A stretch of DNA of 64,000 nucleotides from Diphasiastrum complanatum. Its lineage: Eukaryota; Streptophyta; Lycopodiopsida; Lycopodiales; Lycopodiaceae. Positions 12,439 through 22,664 of the stretch are shown here, one piece after another. Below the pieces are notes generated by a model. That model was not told where the DNA came from. It made no database searches and worked only from the letters and a program-made list of their open reading frames with translations. Location of the stretch: contig CM055098.1 in assembly GCA_029204225.1 (NCBI GenBank), positions 8,288,246 to 8,352,245 of the forward strand, written 5' to 3'. Each line of letters starts with the position of its first letter. The stretch's first letter is position 1. The translations under genes and the position numbers were made by a program.

Positions 12439-12930
12439 ATGGCGATCGTATTTAAGACACACCCAAAGCCAGTGTTACCAATCTTACAACCACTAGCTGT
12501 TTGCCCACGAATTGAAGGTCTTCTTCAATTCAATCCATCAGTTATTTGTATTGATCTTTGTTATGAGCTGATCCGCAACTTGGGCGAAACAGAGGAAGGA
12601 CATATTTTCACAAACGTCCGCAATCAAGAGATTATAATCACAGAGGGAGTTTTATTGTCGTGCCTTAAGATTGCCTATGGACGGCGGTATGCCAGCTACC
12701 AAACTAGATTTCATTGCGGAGAGCGGAGTTTTTCAAGAAGGAGCTTATCTTGAGAAACGGGGATACAAACTCTCTTACATTAGAGAACCCAATCTCAAGA
12801 GCTTCATTCGATTTACTCTTCTTCTATCTTTCTACCAGAGCAAGAGTACACAATTTCAAATACCAATATGGGATACCTGCTGAGAGCCTTAAACGGAGAG
12901 CAAATTGCCTTCGGATAGATTGCTTCTAAG
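12439..12930 (+). pseudogene. Unassigned ORF downstream of gypsy integrase
   Basis: Two overlapping frames appear to be one protein split by a frameshift near 12670. The first, from MAIVFKTHPKPVLPILQPL, runs to NVRNQEIIITEGVLLSCLKI. The second continues PMDGGMPATKLDFIAESG to KSFIRFTLLLSFYQ. The joined layout loosely resembles the extra ORF found in some Athila/Tat-group elements and related plant transposon protein domains, but I cannot confirm the family. It lies about 580 bp after integrase in the same orientation. Confidence 0.4.
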
Positions 12931-12981
12931 CAAGTCTGTAAATTAATAAAAGTAAATTAGTTCTCCAGTCTGGGTCAGCAG

Positions 12982-13188
12982 ATGGGCATCTTATGCATGC
13001 ATCTAGGTGTGCTGACAATGCAGGCGGATATCAGGATTGCACCAGTATTACCAGGGCTAGCGCCATCAATTGAGGTGGAATCCCAAATGCAGACATCAAA
13101 GGCAACCACTGCAGCAGTCACAACATCATCATCAAGTCAAGGGAGCTCGATGAGGATGTCTTCGCCATCGTCCCAGTATACACCTTAA
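12982..13188 (+). CDS. Short Ser/Thr/Gln-rich frame, doubtful
   Basis: A 68-residue frame starts MGILCMHLGVLTMQADIRIA and ends in a Ser/Gln/Thr-rich tail. It could be the decayed C-terminal tail of the preceding ORF or chance. No homology is recognised. Confidence 0.2.
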   Translation: MGILCMHLGVLTMQADIRIAPVLPGLAPSIEVESQMQTSKATTAAVTTSSSSQGSSMRMSSPSSQYTP

Positions 13189-13199
13189 GGGCCCCCCTC

Positions 13200-13917
13200 T
13201 CTTGTGAGAGAGCTTTTGATTGTATTTTCAAGTTCCCTTGAGCTAATAAAGAGGATCCTCCACGAGTTCTTGAAGATCACTAAGCTCCTTGTTCATGGCA
13301 ATGATCTTGAGTGATATTTCTATGAGCATGCTTGATTCCTTGCTTGTGAATTAACTAGATTCTTGTTTCTTGTTCTTGCTTAGTTGTGGATTAGCTTCAA
13401 TTCTTGCTTGTGGAATCTTGTAGAAATCAGCATTCAAGTAAACTATAGAGGCTAGAAATGTGGTGCCAATCTTGATAGTCTTGACATTCTAGTTCTTGAT
13501 GTTCTTGGATAATTTAGGCATCAAGTAATGTGTGTTTCTTGATTCTTAGATTGTTAAATGCTGTTAGGAATCTTGTTTCTTGTTTCTTGAATCTGGTTTT
13601 GGTTTCATTAGCTATTCTAGTTCTTGATTGTTCTTTGATTCAGTAGTTAGTAGTAGGATTGCTCTCTGTGTTGAATGTTGATCTGCTTGAGCTGTAGATG
13701 GTTGCATGGCTAGTGTATGCATGTAGCTGAGTATCGGATTTGAGTTATCCACTGACATGCTGGAAAATACGTAATGCATCCTTGAATATTGCTTCTACTC
13801 TGTAAACGTTCTAATAAGAAGAATAATCACAAAGAACCATAACGATAGAGGTAATCCAAGAGAGATAAGCAACAAAAACAGAAAAACGTGTTCACAGATT
13901 CAGTGAATATGTGAACA
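13200..13917 (+). mobile_element. Candidate 5' LTR of Gypsy-2
   Basis: A non-coding stretch of about 0.7 kb ends GTGAACA at 13917, directly before a primer-site-like sequence (13920). Its start is uncertain and no second copy was found, so it is called LTR only by position. It contains many TTCTTG-type words between 13270 and 13660. Confidence 0.4.
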
Positions 13918-13919
13918 TT

Positions 13920-13929
13920 TGGCGCCGTT
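13920..13929 (+). other. Partial primer-binding site of Gypsy-2
   Basis: TGGCGCCGTT matches the first ten bases of the Asp-tRNA type primer site, then diverges to CCACAGC. It sits two bases after a CA LTR end. Confidence 0.55.
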
Positions 13930-14039
13930 CCACAGCTACACATACGCTCAACCAAGCCATATCTCAATCTCCTGTGTTACGACACCATCGTCTGAGAGCT
14001 CCTACACATTCATTGCCAAGCTTATCACTTCGGTCTGGA

Positions 14040-14560
14040 CCGAAGTCCTGCTCATTTCTCAACGGGAGCATTTTGCTCGAATCTCAACCGGAGTGCTCAG
14101 TTAAAAACTCGACCGGAGCACTGCCATCAATTCTCAACCGGAGCATTTCGTTCGCATTTCAACCGGAGTGCTCAGTAGAAAAACTCGACCGAAGCACTGC
14201 CATCAATTCTCAACCGGAGCATTTCGCTCGATTCTCAACCGGAGTGCTCGGTAAAAAAACTCGACCGGAGCACTGCCATCACATCTCAACCGAAGCATTT
14301 CACTCACATCTCAATCGAAGTGTTCAGTCCAATCTCGACCGAAGCACTCTGCTCAGATCTCGACCGAAGCACTTCTGTCAGCTCTCGACCGAAGCATTCT
14401 GCTCAGATTTCAACCAAAGAACTCTCCTCAGATCTCGACCAGAGCACTCTGTTCAGATCTCGACCGGAGCACTCTTTTCAAATCTCAACTGGAGCACTCT
14501 GCTCAAATCTCAACCGAAACACTGCTCTTGAATCTCAACCGGAGGACACAGTCACCTCTC
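14040..14560 (+). repeat. 25-bp minisatellite, about 20 degenerate units
   Basis: The unit is close to CTCGACCGAAGCACTCTGCTCAGAT, reduced in places to 24-28 bp, with variants CAACCGGAGCA. The period is not a multiple of three, so each translated frame cycles through three peptides (like QISTEAL, DLDRSTS, SRPKHSA). Two frames stay open across it (13911-14531 and 14320-14943). It lies between primer site and gag. Confidence 0.9.
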
Positions 14561-14843
14561 AACCAATGGACGGCCTACTTCCAATCTCAACAGGACCCCT
14601 GTCGAATTTCAACCGAAGCCGGAGCCTTACTCAAGTTCCGACCAATGCACATCCGTCCTTGACCGTCACAAACCGCAGTAGACTGCAATATTACGATTTA
14701 CGGCCTTCAACGACCTCCATCGACCATCCCAAACCGAAATCAACCCGTAACAAACCACAACACCCGAATTCCGACAACCGCATCCACCGTAACCAGAGTG
14801 CACGAGTTTATTTCCACCATCTTATGACACTCTACGAGCTGTC

Positions 14844-15992
14844 ATGGATCGCCCTAACGATCCGAATACTACAGAGGACTATCCACCAGAGATGGTCTCC
14901 CCATCTACCAAACAGGCTCGATTTAACAGGTATTCTAGGATGAAATCCCAAGTCCAAGAGCCATCCACAAACCCATTCGACAGATGAGAACCTACGCGTT
15001 ATGAAGCTCCATACGAACGACCACAATTCTATGCTGCCGAATCATCCCATGCAAGAGCTCACTTAAATGGAGCTTTCGCAAATAATGTTCCACGTACTGA
15101 AAAACCCCAAAGCTAGACTTACCTAAGTACGATGGTAACACTGATCCTCAGCAATTTCTCCAAGTCTTTGAGAACGCCTGTGACGTCTACGGCGAGATAG
15201 CACTAGAGGTCATGGTACAGCTCTTCTCGATGACCATGATCGATCGCGCACGAGAGTGGTTTTTTAACCTTGATCATGAAGATAAACGTGATTGGTTACT
15301 CTTGAAAGAGGCATTTATCAAACGGTTCAAGCCTTTTCGCTTGATAGAAAGTCTTTTTTTCAAACTAAGTAACATCAAAATGACAAAAGATGAAAAAGTA
15401 CGTGACTATATCGAACAATTTAAACGATTAAAAAGTCAGGTACAAGAGCAACCTACCGAGTCCATGCTCATAATTTGGCTCCTTGTTGGACTTCCCCGAT
15501 GGATAAGACGTGAACTTCGTTCCAATGATGAATATACATCATTGAAACAAGCCATGTCTGATGCCATTCGAGAAGAAGACGAGGGCTCATATGTTGAGGA
15601 ACCACGAGAACGAATAGCGCATCGTGTTGTCCAAGAAGCTCGACCAAACGATGACACACGAGAACAGTTATGGAAAACACAGATGGAGTTTCTTAATCAG
15701 CAACACCAACAACAGATGGAGAAACTCACAAAAGAGTTTCAAAACACTCTTAAGTCTATCCAAAGTTCGATGCCAGGTCAATTACCCACTTGCCAAATCC
15801 ATCATAGACGAGAGAACACGTGGTGCCCTCACTACCGAGGTACACACACTGGCAATGAGTGCCCTTCATACCAACCGGTCCCAGATACCTCCTTGATCAA
15901 ATGTGAAATCTGTGACTTTATGGGGCATACCTCCCTTTACTGCTATTATAACCCGAGGAATCAGCCTCATGACCAGTCAGGATGACATTATC
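14844..15992 (+). pseudogene. Gypsy-2 gag, 5' part (split by chromovirus)
   Basis: The frame starts MDRPNDPNTTEDYPPEMVS and breaks with stops near 14980 and 15110. It resumes as LPKYDGNTDPQQFLQVFENA and continues in 15212-15985 with the retrotransposon gag core (WFFNLDHEDKRDWLLLKEAF, DYIEQFKRLKSQVQEQP). It ends in Cys/His knuckles: WCPHYRGTHTGNECP and IKCEICDFMGHTSLYC. The frame reaches HYQP at 15992 and continues at 22198 beyond the nested element. The double-knuckle layout closely resembles that at 26755-26900, so both belong to one lineage. Confidence 0.8.
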
Positions 15993-15997
15993 AACCT

Positions 15998-16415
15998 AGT
16001 TATGGACTCGGCTCATTACATTCGCCGTGTCCATTTACATTTACAGTTACTTTACTTTATGCACAAGCAGGCCTTGGGCCCGTTTTTACTCTTAAGTGAC
16101 ATCCAGAATATATGGTTGGCCTTTGGCCTTATTATTCATTATTAGGCCATTTGGACATATTACTGGAGAGTGGGGGCCTTCTTGGAGGGCGCACTATTAT
16201 CCCTCCCAGTTGGGCCCTAGCCACTGGAGGCTTCCTTTTAGGGCTTCCTCTTGGCTATAAGTAGGGAAACTGTGTCATTTGTCATTCAACTGATGATATT
16301 GATCTCTCTCTTTAGCCTCCTTAATCTCTCTCTTTCCTATTTTCTAGGGTTAAGTCTTGCTTATGTGATGCTTTCATAGCTTAGCTCTAGATCAGTTGTG
16401 GTTCTATTCGTAACT
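15998..16415 (+). repeat. Chromovirus 5' LTR
   Basis: 418 bp, begins AGTTATGGAC and ends TTCGTAACT. It is very similar to 21775-22192, with only scattered substitutions, so the insertion is fairly recent relative to its surroundings. A TATA box candidate TATAAGTA lies at 16256-16263. Confidence 0.95.
16256..16263 (+). promoter_or_regulatory. LTR TATA box candidate
   Basis: TATAAGTA, conserved at the same place in the 3' LTR (22033-22040). Position in the LTR fits a promoter; no other evidence. Confidence 0.5.
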
Positions 16416-16429
16416 TGGTATTAGAGCAC
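16416..16429 (+). other. Primer-binding site, initiator Met-tRNA type
   Basis: TGGTATTAGAGCAC directly follows the LTR and matches the common TGGTATCAGAGC plant primer site with one transition. Confidence 0.85.
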
Positions 16430-17092
16430 TTTTTTTAGCACAATCTGGAATTTTTTCTTTGCTGCCTTGCCTTGCTCCTCCATCGCTGTTCCTACATCTC
16501 CATTGTCGTTTTGACAGCCTTGTTCCATCGCTGCTCCTTCCACTCCTTCCTGCCCAGCGTTCCCCCCTGTATTGTCCCCTCTTTTCTTTGCTGCCCAGCG
16601 CTCCTCCTCTTCCTTTCCATCGTTGTCCCTGCCTTCCGACCTGTCACTTTCGTCTAATATTTTTCCAGTTTGCAGCCATCTTCCACAATTAGTTCCCTGA
16701 CTGTCCAGCGCCCATCCTCATCCAAAAACTACCCAATTCCGACATCATTTGCTATTCCAATTAGCTAAAATTCTTCAACTTGTAAATCGCTGTCTCAGCA
16801 CATCCAACTTGTCACTTTTGCCTAATTTTTTTCTCCAATTCCAGCCATCTTTTACAGCTTATCAAAAGGCTGTCGCGCGCTCATTCTCCACCACATTTTC
16901 AAGAATTCTGACTCCGTTTAATCTTTCAAATTCACATTGTATCCCTAGTTGTCCAGCGCATTTTTACAGCTTCTCCATTGTTCATTGCTGTCTGTTTTTT
17001 TCAGTTGTGATAATATTGGTTGTAATAGGCTAATTTGGGGTGACGACAAGAGTTTGCTCCCTCAAGTTTTGTCTATTTCTTCCACTATCATT
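16430..17092 (+). other. Chromovirus 5' leader, pyrimidine-rich
   Basis: About 660 bp of C/T-rich leader with many CCATCGCTG/TTCC runs. Open frames here are compositional. No domain is recognised. Confidence 0.6.
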
Positions 17093-18652
17093 ATGGCACA
17101 TTCACCTACCCCGAGTGAGACTACTCATGAAACCTTATTCGATCAGTTTTGTCGAATGGATGAGACCCTTTCTGGCCTCGTTCTTCGCTTCGATTCAGTT
17201 ATGACCGGCTTTGCTACTATGCAGTCACAGATTGATTCTTTACAGCCTCATGGTCCTGGTAAAGCTCCTGTTTTTCCTACATTTGGGACTCCCCCTCCAT
17301 TTGGATTTCCATCTTCTTCTGCTAGTCAGCCTGGTAGTGGACCGTTCATTCCATCTAATCGACCTTCTGGTTTCTTTCCTCGTCCCCCCCTTCCTGAGCC
17401 ACACTTTGCTCGAGACTTTTGTGATAGGGTACAACTTGCTACCTATTCCGGTTCCTCCGACGGGAACTTATTAGAGAATCGGTTTGCCAAGCTTGACACA
17501 TATTTTCAGATCTGCCCTAAGACTGATCCTCAGAAGATCCAGTTGGCTGCTTTACATTTAGATGGACGTGCCGCCACATGGTGGCGAGTTTATAGAGTTG
17601 ATCCTGATCGGGAAGGGCTCCATTTATGGCATACTATTCGTCGTGACCTCCGCCATGCTATGATTGATCCTCAGTGGCTTGACCGCCAACGTGATACATT
17701 CCATAGTCTCACTCAAACCAGTGATCTTGCTTCTCATACAGATCAGTTTATGGAGCTTTCTTATCTTTTCATAGATCTACAGCCCACTGAGCTTATTTCT
17801 CACTACATTGCTGGGCTTCGTGGTGCTTTATGTTATGATGTTTTTTCCTTCCGTCCTATCACACTTGTTGAGGCGATGTCTCTTGCCAGTACTTTACAGC
17901 ATAAGTACTCTGACACCCTTCCTTCCCACTTCTCCCGACCCCATTTTTCTGCTTCATCTTTTCCCGCTACGTTCACCCCTACACCGGCCACTTCTATTCC
18001 AGCTCTGTCCATTGCCCCTTCGCCTCCTCGTCCTCCGAATCCTCGACCTGCTTTTGTCCGACGTTACACGTCTGCAGAGTTCGCTGATCTTCAGCAGAAG
18101 CATCTTTGCTTTCGTTGTAAGAGTTTTGACCATCTTGCCCGTGATTGCTGCCAGCCTCTCCCTACTACTACTGTTGTTTTTTACCATGAGGGCACTACTC
18201 CAGATGATTCCGATATCTACATTCATATTTCTGATGAGCCTGACTTATCATCTGAGCCTTCCCCTGATTTACTTCCTACTACTTGCCATGCTCAGCTTGC
18301 CTATGCTACTTGGACAAGGCGTCCTGGTCCTCGCTCCATTCGGTTACGTGTGCGTATTACAGGTCGTGAGTATATTGCTTTAGTTGATACTGGTAGCACT
18401 CATTCTTTTATTAGCAGTTATATCACTAGTCGGATTCGTGCTTCACCTGTTCCTGCTTCCCAGCCTCTCACAGTTGAGGTTGTCAGTTCTCATTATTTTC
18501 CTAGTTCTCAGATGTTTCAGCGTTTACCATACCGCATTGGAGATTTCTCTGGACAAGCAGATCTTTACATTATCCCTATGGAGCGTTATGATCTTATCCT
18601 TGGTGCTGATTGGTTTTCATCTCTTGGAGCCGTTACACTAGACTTGACATAG
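17093..18652 (+). pseudogene. Chromovirus gag-protease
   Basis: The start is set at MAHSPTPSETTHETLF, the first Met with gag-like sequence; an upstream in-frame Met at 16949 lies in leader composition. The protein has a gag core (YSGSSDGNLLENRFAKLDTYF, AATWWRVYRVD), a Pro-rich segment, a CCHC knuckle CFRCKSFDHLARDC, and a retropepsin with IALVDTGSTHSFISSYI and DLILGADWFSSLGAVTLDL. It ends at TAG 18650-18652, followed in the same frame by QTLTF, so a CAG-to-TAG change has split a gag-pol frame that was once continuous. Confidence 0.9.
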
Positions 18653-20210
18653 CAGACATTGACATTTGTACATGATGCAATTACACACTCACTTGTGGGC
18701 ATTGATTCTCAGGGAGACTTTCAGTTGATTACTGGAAAGCAGTTTATTCGCAGCCTACCGAAGGCTCATTGTGCTGCCTTATTATGTGTTCAACGGGCAG
18801 TACCAGTTCCTCCAATTTCTACACCAACAGCTGTTCCTCAGGTGATTTCTGACTTATTACATCAGTATGCTTTTGTCTTTCTAGAACCTACAACGCTACT
18901 ACCATTACGTGACGTGAACCATCATATTGACTTGCGTCCTAGTTCTGCTCCTCCTTCCCGTCCCCCTTATCGTATGTCTCGATCTGAACGTGATGAGCTT
19001 GAGCTCCATATTACTGTCTTGTTAGATCAGGGTCTCATTGTTCCTAGTCACAGCCCTTTTGGTGCTCCTGTTCTCCTTATTAATAAGAAATATGGTACCA
19101 AACGCCTTTGTATTGATTACTGTGCTTTAAATAAGTTGACTATTCATAATCAGTACCCTATTCCACACATGGATGACCTCTTTGACCAGCTCGGTACCTC
19201 TAAAATCTTTTCCAAGATAGACCTTCGTTCTTGATATTATTAAATCAGGATGCATCCTTCTGACGAACATAAGACTGCTTTCCGTACTCATCTTGGTTTA
19301 TATGAATTTTGTGTGCTTCCTTTTGGTGTTACTAATGGCCCTCCTACGTTCCAGAATGTGATGAATAACATCTTGCGTCCGCTTCTTGGTCATTGTGTCT
19401 TGGTTTATTTTGATGATATTCTTATTTTTTGTCAGTCTCTTGCTGAGCATGTTGCCCATCTTTCCTCTGTCTTTCAGTTACTTGTACACCACCAGTTATT
19501 TGCTAAGTTGTCTAAATGTTCTTTTGCTGTTTCTGAGATCGAGTTTCTTGGCTTTCTTATTTGTAATGGTCACATTCGTCTGGACCCTCATAAGATTCAG
19601 GCCATCCAGGATTGGCCTATACCTACTGATATTCATCATGTTCGTATGTTTCGTGGGTTAGCCACTCACCTTCGTCGTCCAGTTCCTCATTTACTACCGC
19701 AGCTCCTCTTCATGCACTTTTGAAGAAGTCTAGTACTTTTCTTTAGACTCTTGATTGTCAGACAGCGTTTGATACTCTTTGTCGTGCTGTTGTTGATGAT
19801 GTCGTTATGTGTTTACCACAGTTTGATCAAAAGTTTCTTGTTGAGACTGATGCTAGTAATGCTGGTTTGGGTGCTTTACTTCGCCAGTCACAATGTATTA
19901 TTGCTTATGAGTCGCGTCATCTTCGCTCATATGAGCAACGTTATTCTGTGCATGAGAAAGAGCTTCTTGCTATTATCTATGCTCTTAAGAAGTGGCGTCA
20001 TTATCTGTATCGTCTCCCATTTGACATTATTATTGATCACCAGTCTTTACGTTATCTGTTTTCTCAACGTGACCTTAGTGATCGTCAATTTCGTTGGTTG
20101 CAGTTTTTACAGTCTTTTAATTTCTTCATATTGTATTGTCCTGGTCGTGCTAACACTGCTATTGATGCATTATCTTGTCTTCTAGCTTTGTTAAATACAC
20201 TCGTTTCTAC
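18653..20210 (+). pseudogene. Chromovirus reverse transcriptase-RNase H
   Basis: RT motifs are visible in order: [48 protein letters not shown], stops at about 19232 and 19244 where GYHQIR is expected, LPFGVTNGPPTFQNVMN, and the catalytic LVYFDDILIF. FLGFLICNGHIRLDP is the thumb. A frameshift and TAG near 19700-19745 (TGG to TAG) precede RNase H: FLVETDASNAGLGALLRQ, HEKELLAIIYALKKWRHYL, IIIDHQSLRYL. The catalytic FDD is retained. Multiple stops abolish expression. Confidence 0.9.
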
Positions 20211-21728
20211 TATTCCTCCATGGTTTGATGCCCTACCTGCAGCATACCTTACATGTTCTGATTTTCGTGATGTTTATAATTTTGCCCCACCTGTTTCGTC
20301 CAGTCCTCATCAGGTTTACTCCATTATTGACAATCGTCTTTATCATTATGATTCTCTTTGTATCCCTAGTTCTTTGGGTATCCGTTCCCAGTTGTTGTCG
20401 GATGCTCATTCCTCTCCTGTTGGGGGTCACTTTGGTTTTCAGAAGTCTTATGCTCGTCTCAAAGACCATTTCTATTGGCCCTCTCTTCGATCTGAGCTTG
20501 CTATACTTATTCGTACCTGCCCTTTTTGTCTTCGTAATAAGTACTCCCGTGCTAAATCTGCTGGTTCGCTCCGGAGTTGGCCTATTCCTCATCGCCAGTG
20601 GACTGATATATCTATGGACTTTATCCTTGGCCTTCCCCATACCTAGTGTGGTCACGATTCATGTATGGTGGTAGTTGATAGGTTCTCGAAACAGACACAT
20701 TTTATCCCAGTTCGCAGTACTATCATAGCAGAGTAGTGTGCACATTTGTTCCTATCAGAGATTTTTCGCCTGCATGGATTTCCTCGTACTATCCTTTCTG
20801 ATCGGGATAGTAATTTTACATCTATATTCTAGATAGAGCTTATGCGTCTTTTGGATGTTCAGCTTTTTATGGGTTCTGCTTATCATTCTACTTCTGATGG
20901 GCAGTCTGAGGTCCTTAACAGGATCCTTGAGGATTACTTACGCCATTTTGTTACTCCTTCAGGGAAGGATTGGGATCAGCATTTATGTTTAGCAGAGTAT
21001 AGCTATAATAGCTCTGTTAGTACTAGCACATGTGTCTCTCCATTTTTATTATTTCATGGCTATGCACCTCTTTTACCTGACATTCCTCTTCCTCCTGAGG
21101 ATACACCTGTTACACTTGCATCATTTCTATCAGGTGCTCGAGAGCTTATTACCCGGGCCAGTTCTCATTTACAGCATGTTCAGCAGCGTTATCAGAACTC
21201 AGTTGATCGTCACCGCTGCCATGTTGAGTTTCAGCTTGGAGATATGGTTTATCTACGCTTAGGTTTGCACGTCATCATTTTGTCCAGGGCCATGCTTCTA
21301 CTGAGAAGCTTGCACCACGTTATTATGGGCCTTATCGCATTGTGGAGGTTCTTAGTCCAGTTACATATCGCTTAGAGCTTCCTGCTTTCACACGCGCCTG
21401 TGATGTATTCCATGTCAGTTTATTACGTGCTGCTATTGAGGATGACGCTCCTTGTGATGTTGAGTTTCCTACTACTCCAAAGTTATTTCCATTTTTACCT
21501 GCTGCTATATTACAGGTCCGTCTATACCATAGTCGACGCCGCCGACGGATTCAGTTTTTGGTCCAGTGGGATGGTCGTCCTATTGAGGAGGCCACATGGG
21601 AGCCTATTGATGTCTTTTATCATACACCATTACTTGCGGATCAGGCTCGTGCTCTTGCTGCACTTGTTGATTCCTCTACATCAGATGTTCCTCTAGTTGT
21701 TGATGCTCCAGGGCTTGCTGCTACTTGA
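20211..21728 (+). pseudogene. Chromovirus integrase with chromodomain
   Basis: It begins with the HHCC region (GGHFGFQKSYARLKDHFYW, CPFCLRNKY). Core residues follow: Asp in TDISMDFILGLP, Asp in ILSDRDSNF and Glu in SDGQSEVLNRILEDYLRHF. Stops lie at about 20643, 20733 and 20830, and a frameshift near 21262. The C-terminus (RYYGPYRIVEV, FHVSLLRAA) ends in a chromodomain: RIQFLVQWDGRPIEEATWEP. The chromodomain, known to steer integration toward particular chromatin, places the element among chromoviruses. Confidence 0.9.
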
Positions 21729-21768
21729 TCCGGTTATCTTTTCGGCAATTGGGTCTTTTTTTTGTGTC

Positions 21769-21774
21769 GGGGAG
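21769..21774 (+). other. Polypurine tract
   Basis: GGGGAG immediately precedes the 3' LTR. Confidence 0.7.
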
Positions 21775-22192
21775 AGTTATGGACTCGGCTCATTACATTC
21801 GTCGTGTCCATTTACATTTACAGTTATTTTACTTTATGCATAAGCAGTCCTTGGGCCCTTTTTTATTCATTAGTGACATTCAGACTATATGGTTGGCCTT
21901 TGGCCTTATTATTCATTATTAGGCCATTTGGACATATTACTGGAGAGTGTGGGCCTTCTTGGAGGGCGCACTATTATCCCTCCCAGTTGGGCCCTAGCCA
22001 CTGGAAGCTTCCTTTTAGGGCTTCCTCTTGGCTATAAGTAGGGAAACTGTGTCATTTGTCATTCAACTGATGATATTGATCTCTCTATTTAGCCTCCTTA
22101 ATCTCTCTCTTTCCTGCTTTCTAGGGTTAAGTCTTGCTTATGTGATGCTTTCATAGCTTAGCTCTAGATCAGTTGTGGTTCTATTCGTAACT
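21775..22192 (+). repeat. Chromovirus 3' LTR
   Basis: 418 bp, same length and same non-canonical AG...CT ends as the 5' LTR. Confidence 0.95.
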
Positions 22193-22197
22193 AACGT

Positions 22198-22640
22198 CCT
22201 CGACAACCATTTGTTTCACAACAACAACACATGTCCTATCCACCACGAAACAACCAGATCCATATACAAGAGTTGCCCAGACAACCTAGACATCAACCTC
22301 AACAACAATTGGCACTCTTAGGACCACCACCACGAGGACAACAAGATCTAGGAGCACAAAAAAATAGACATCCTTGAGAGTCTGCACACACACACACCTG
22401 GTAGAAAATCCTACAATCAATCATATCATCTTGTTACATCAATTCCATCATCTAACAATCACCAGAATCAAACCGACAACTCATGCTCGTGCAAATAAGC
22501 TAAGTATTCCACACCACAAGAAAACCCAACTCAGCTAGCCATCCAAGATGGTTACACTATCGCCACTGGACCCATGAGCAACCGCTGCTTTGACGGGCAT
22601 ACCCACTAGATCGTCAACCATCAACGATGGGCACACACAA
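22198..22640 (+). pseudogene. Gypsy-2 gag, 3' part
   Basis: Continues the gag frame from 15992: PRQPFVSQQQHMSYPPRN and further Gln/Pro/Arg-rich sequence to a TGA near 22378. A (CA) run at about 22386-22398 and a frameless remnant (to about 22640) follow. No protease, RT or integrase of this element follows; it is truncated here. Confidence 0.7.
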
Positions 22641-22664
22641 CTAGTTTATAGGTATATATATTTT

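Larger units (their letters stand above)
8023..12930 (+). mobile_element. Ty3/gypsy element (Gypsy-1), Athila/Tat type, 5'-truncated
   Basis: Order on the plus strand is retropepsin copy 1, acidic linker, retropepsin copy 2, RT, RNase H, integrase, and an extra downstream ORF. RT before integrase is the gypsy order. Motifs such as WVSPIVIVPKKKTGKIRVCQDF and YSFLDGFSGYNQV fit the non-chromovirus Athila/Tat side. No gag, 5' LTR or primer site precedes it; the element begins at the (GT)n tract. The 3' boundary is not fixed, and 12930 is the end of the last plausible frame. Confidence 0.8.
15998..22192 (+). mobile_element. Complete chromovirus (Ty3/gypsy) nested in Gypsy-2 gag
   Basis: Two 418-bp LTRs (15998-16415 and 21775-22192) flank a Met-tRNA primer site, gag-PR, RT-RH-IN with chromodomain, and a polypurine tract (21769-21774). 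Flanking 5-mers are AACCT (15993-15997) and AACGT (22193-22197), a target duplication with one mismatch. Removing the element and one duplicate restores the gag frame (HYQP-PRQPFVSQ). LTR ends are AGTTA...TAACT in both copies rather than TG...CA. The coding region holds about ten stops or frameshifts, so it is dead. Confidence 0.95.

Noticed and set aside
14040-14560. CRISPR-like regularity in the minisatellite
   Set aside because: Units are contiguous with no unique spacers, and the sequence is a plant retroelement.
16459-17033. Pyrimidine-rich frames before the chromovirus gag
   Set aside because: Composition effect in the leader; three overlapping frames are equally open and none resembles a protein.
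17211-20674. Leucine/phenylalanine-rich alternative frames inside the chromovirus
   Set aside because: Shadow frames of gag-pol; the real domains are in the frames described.
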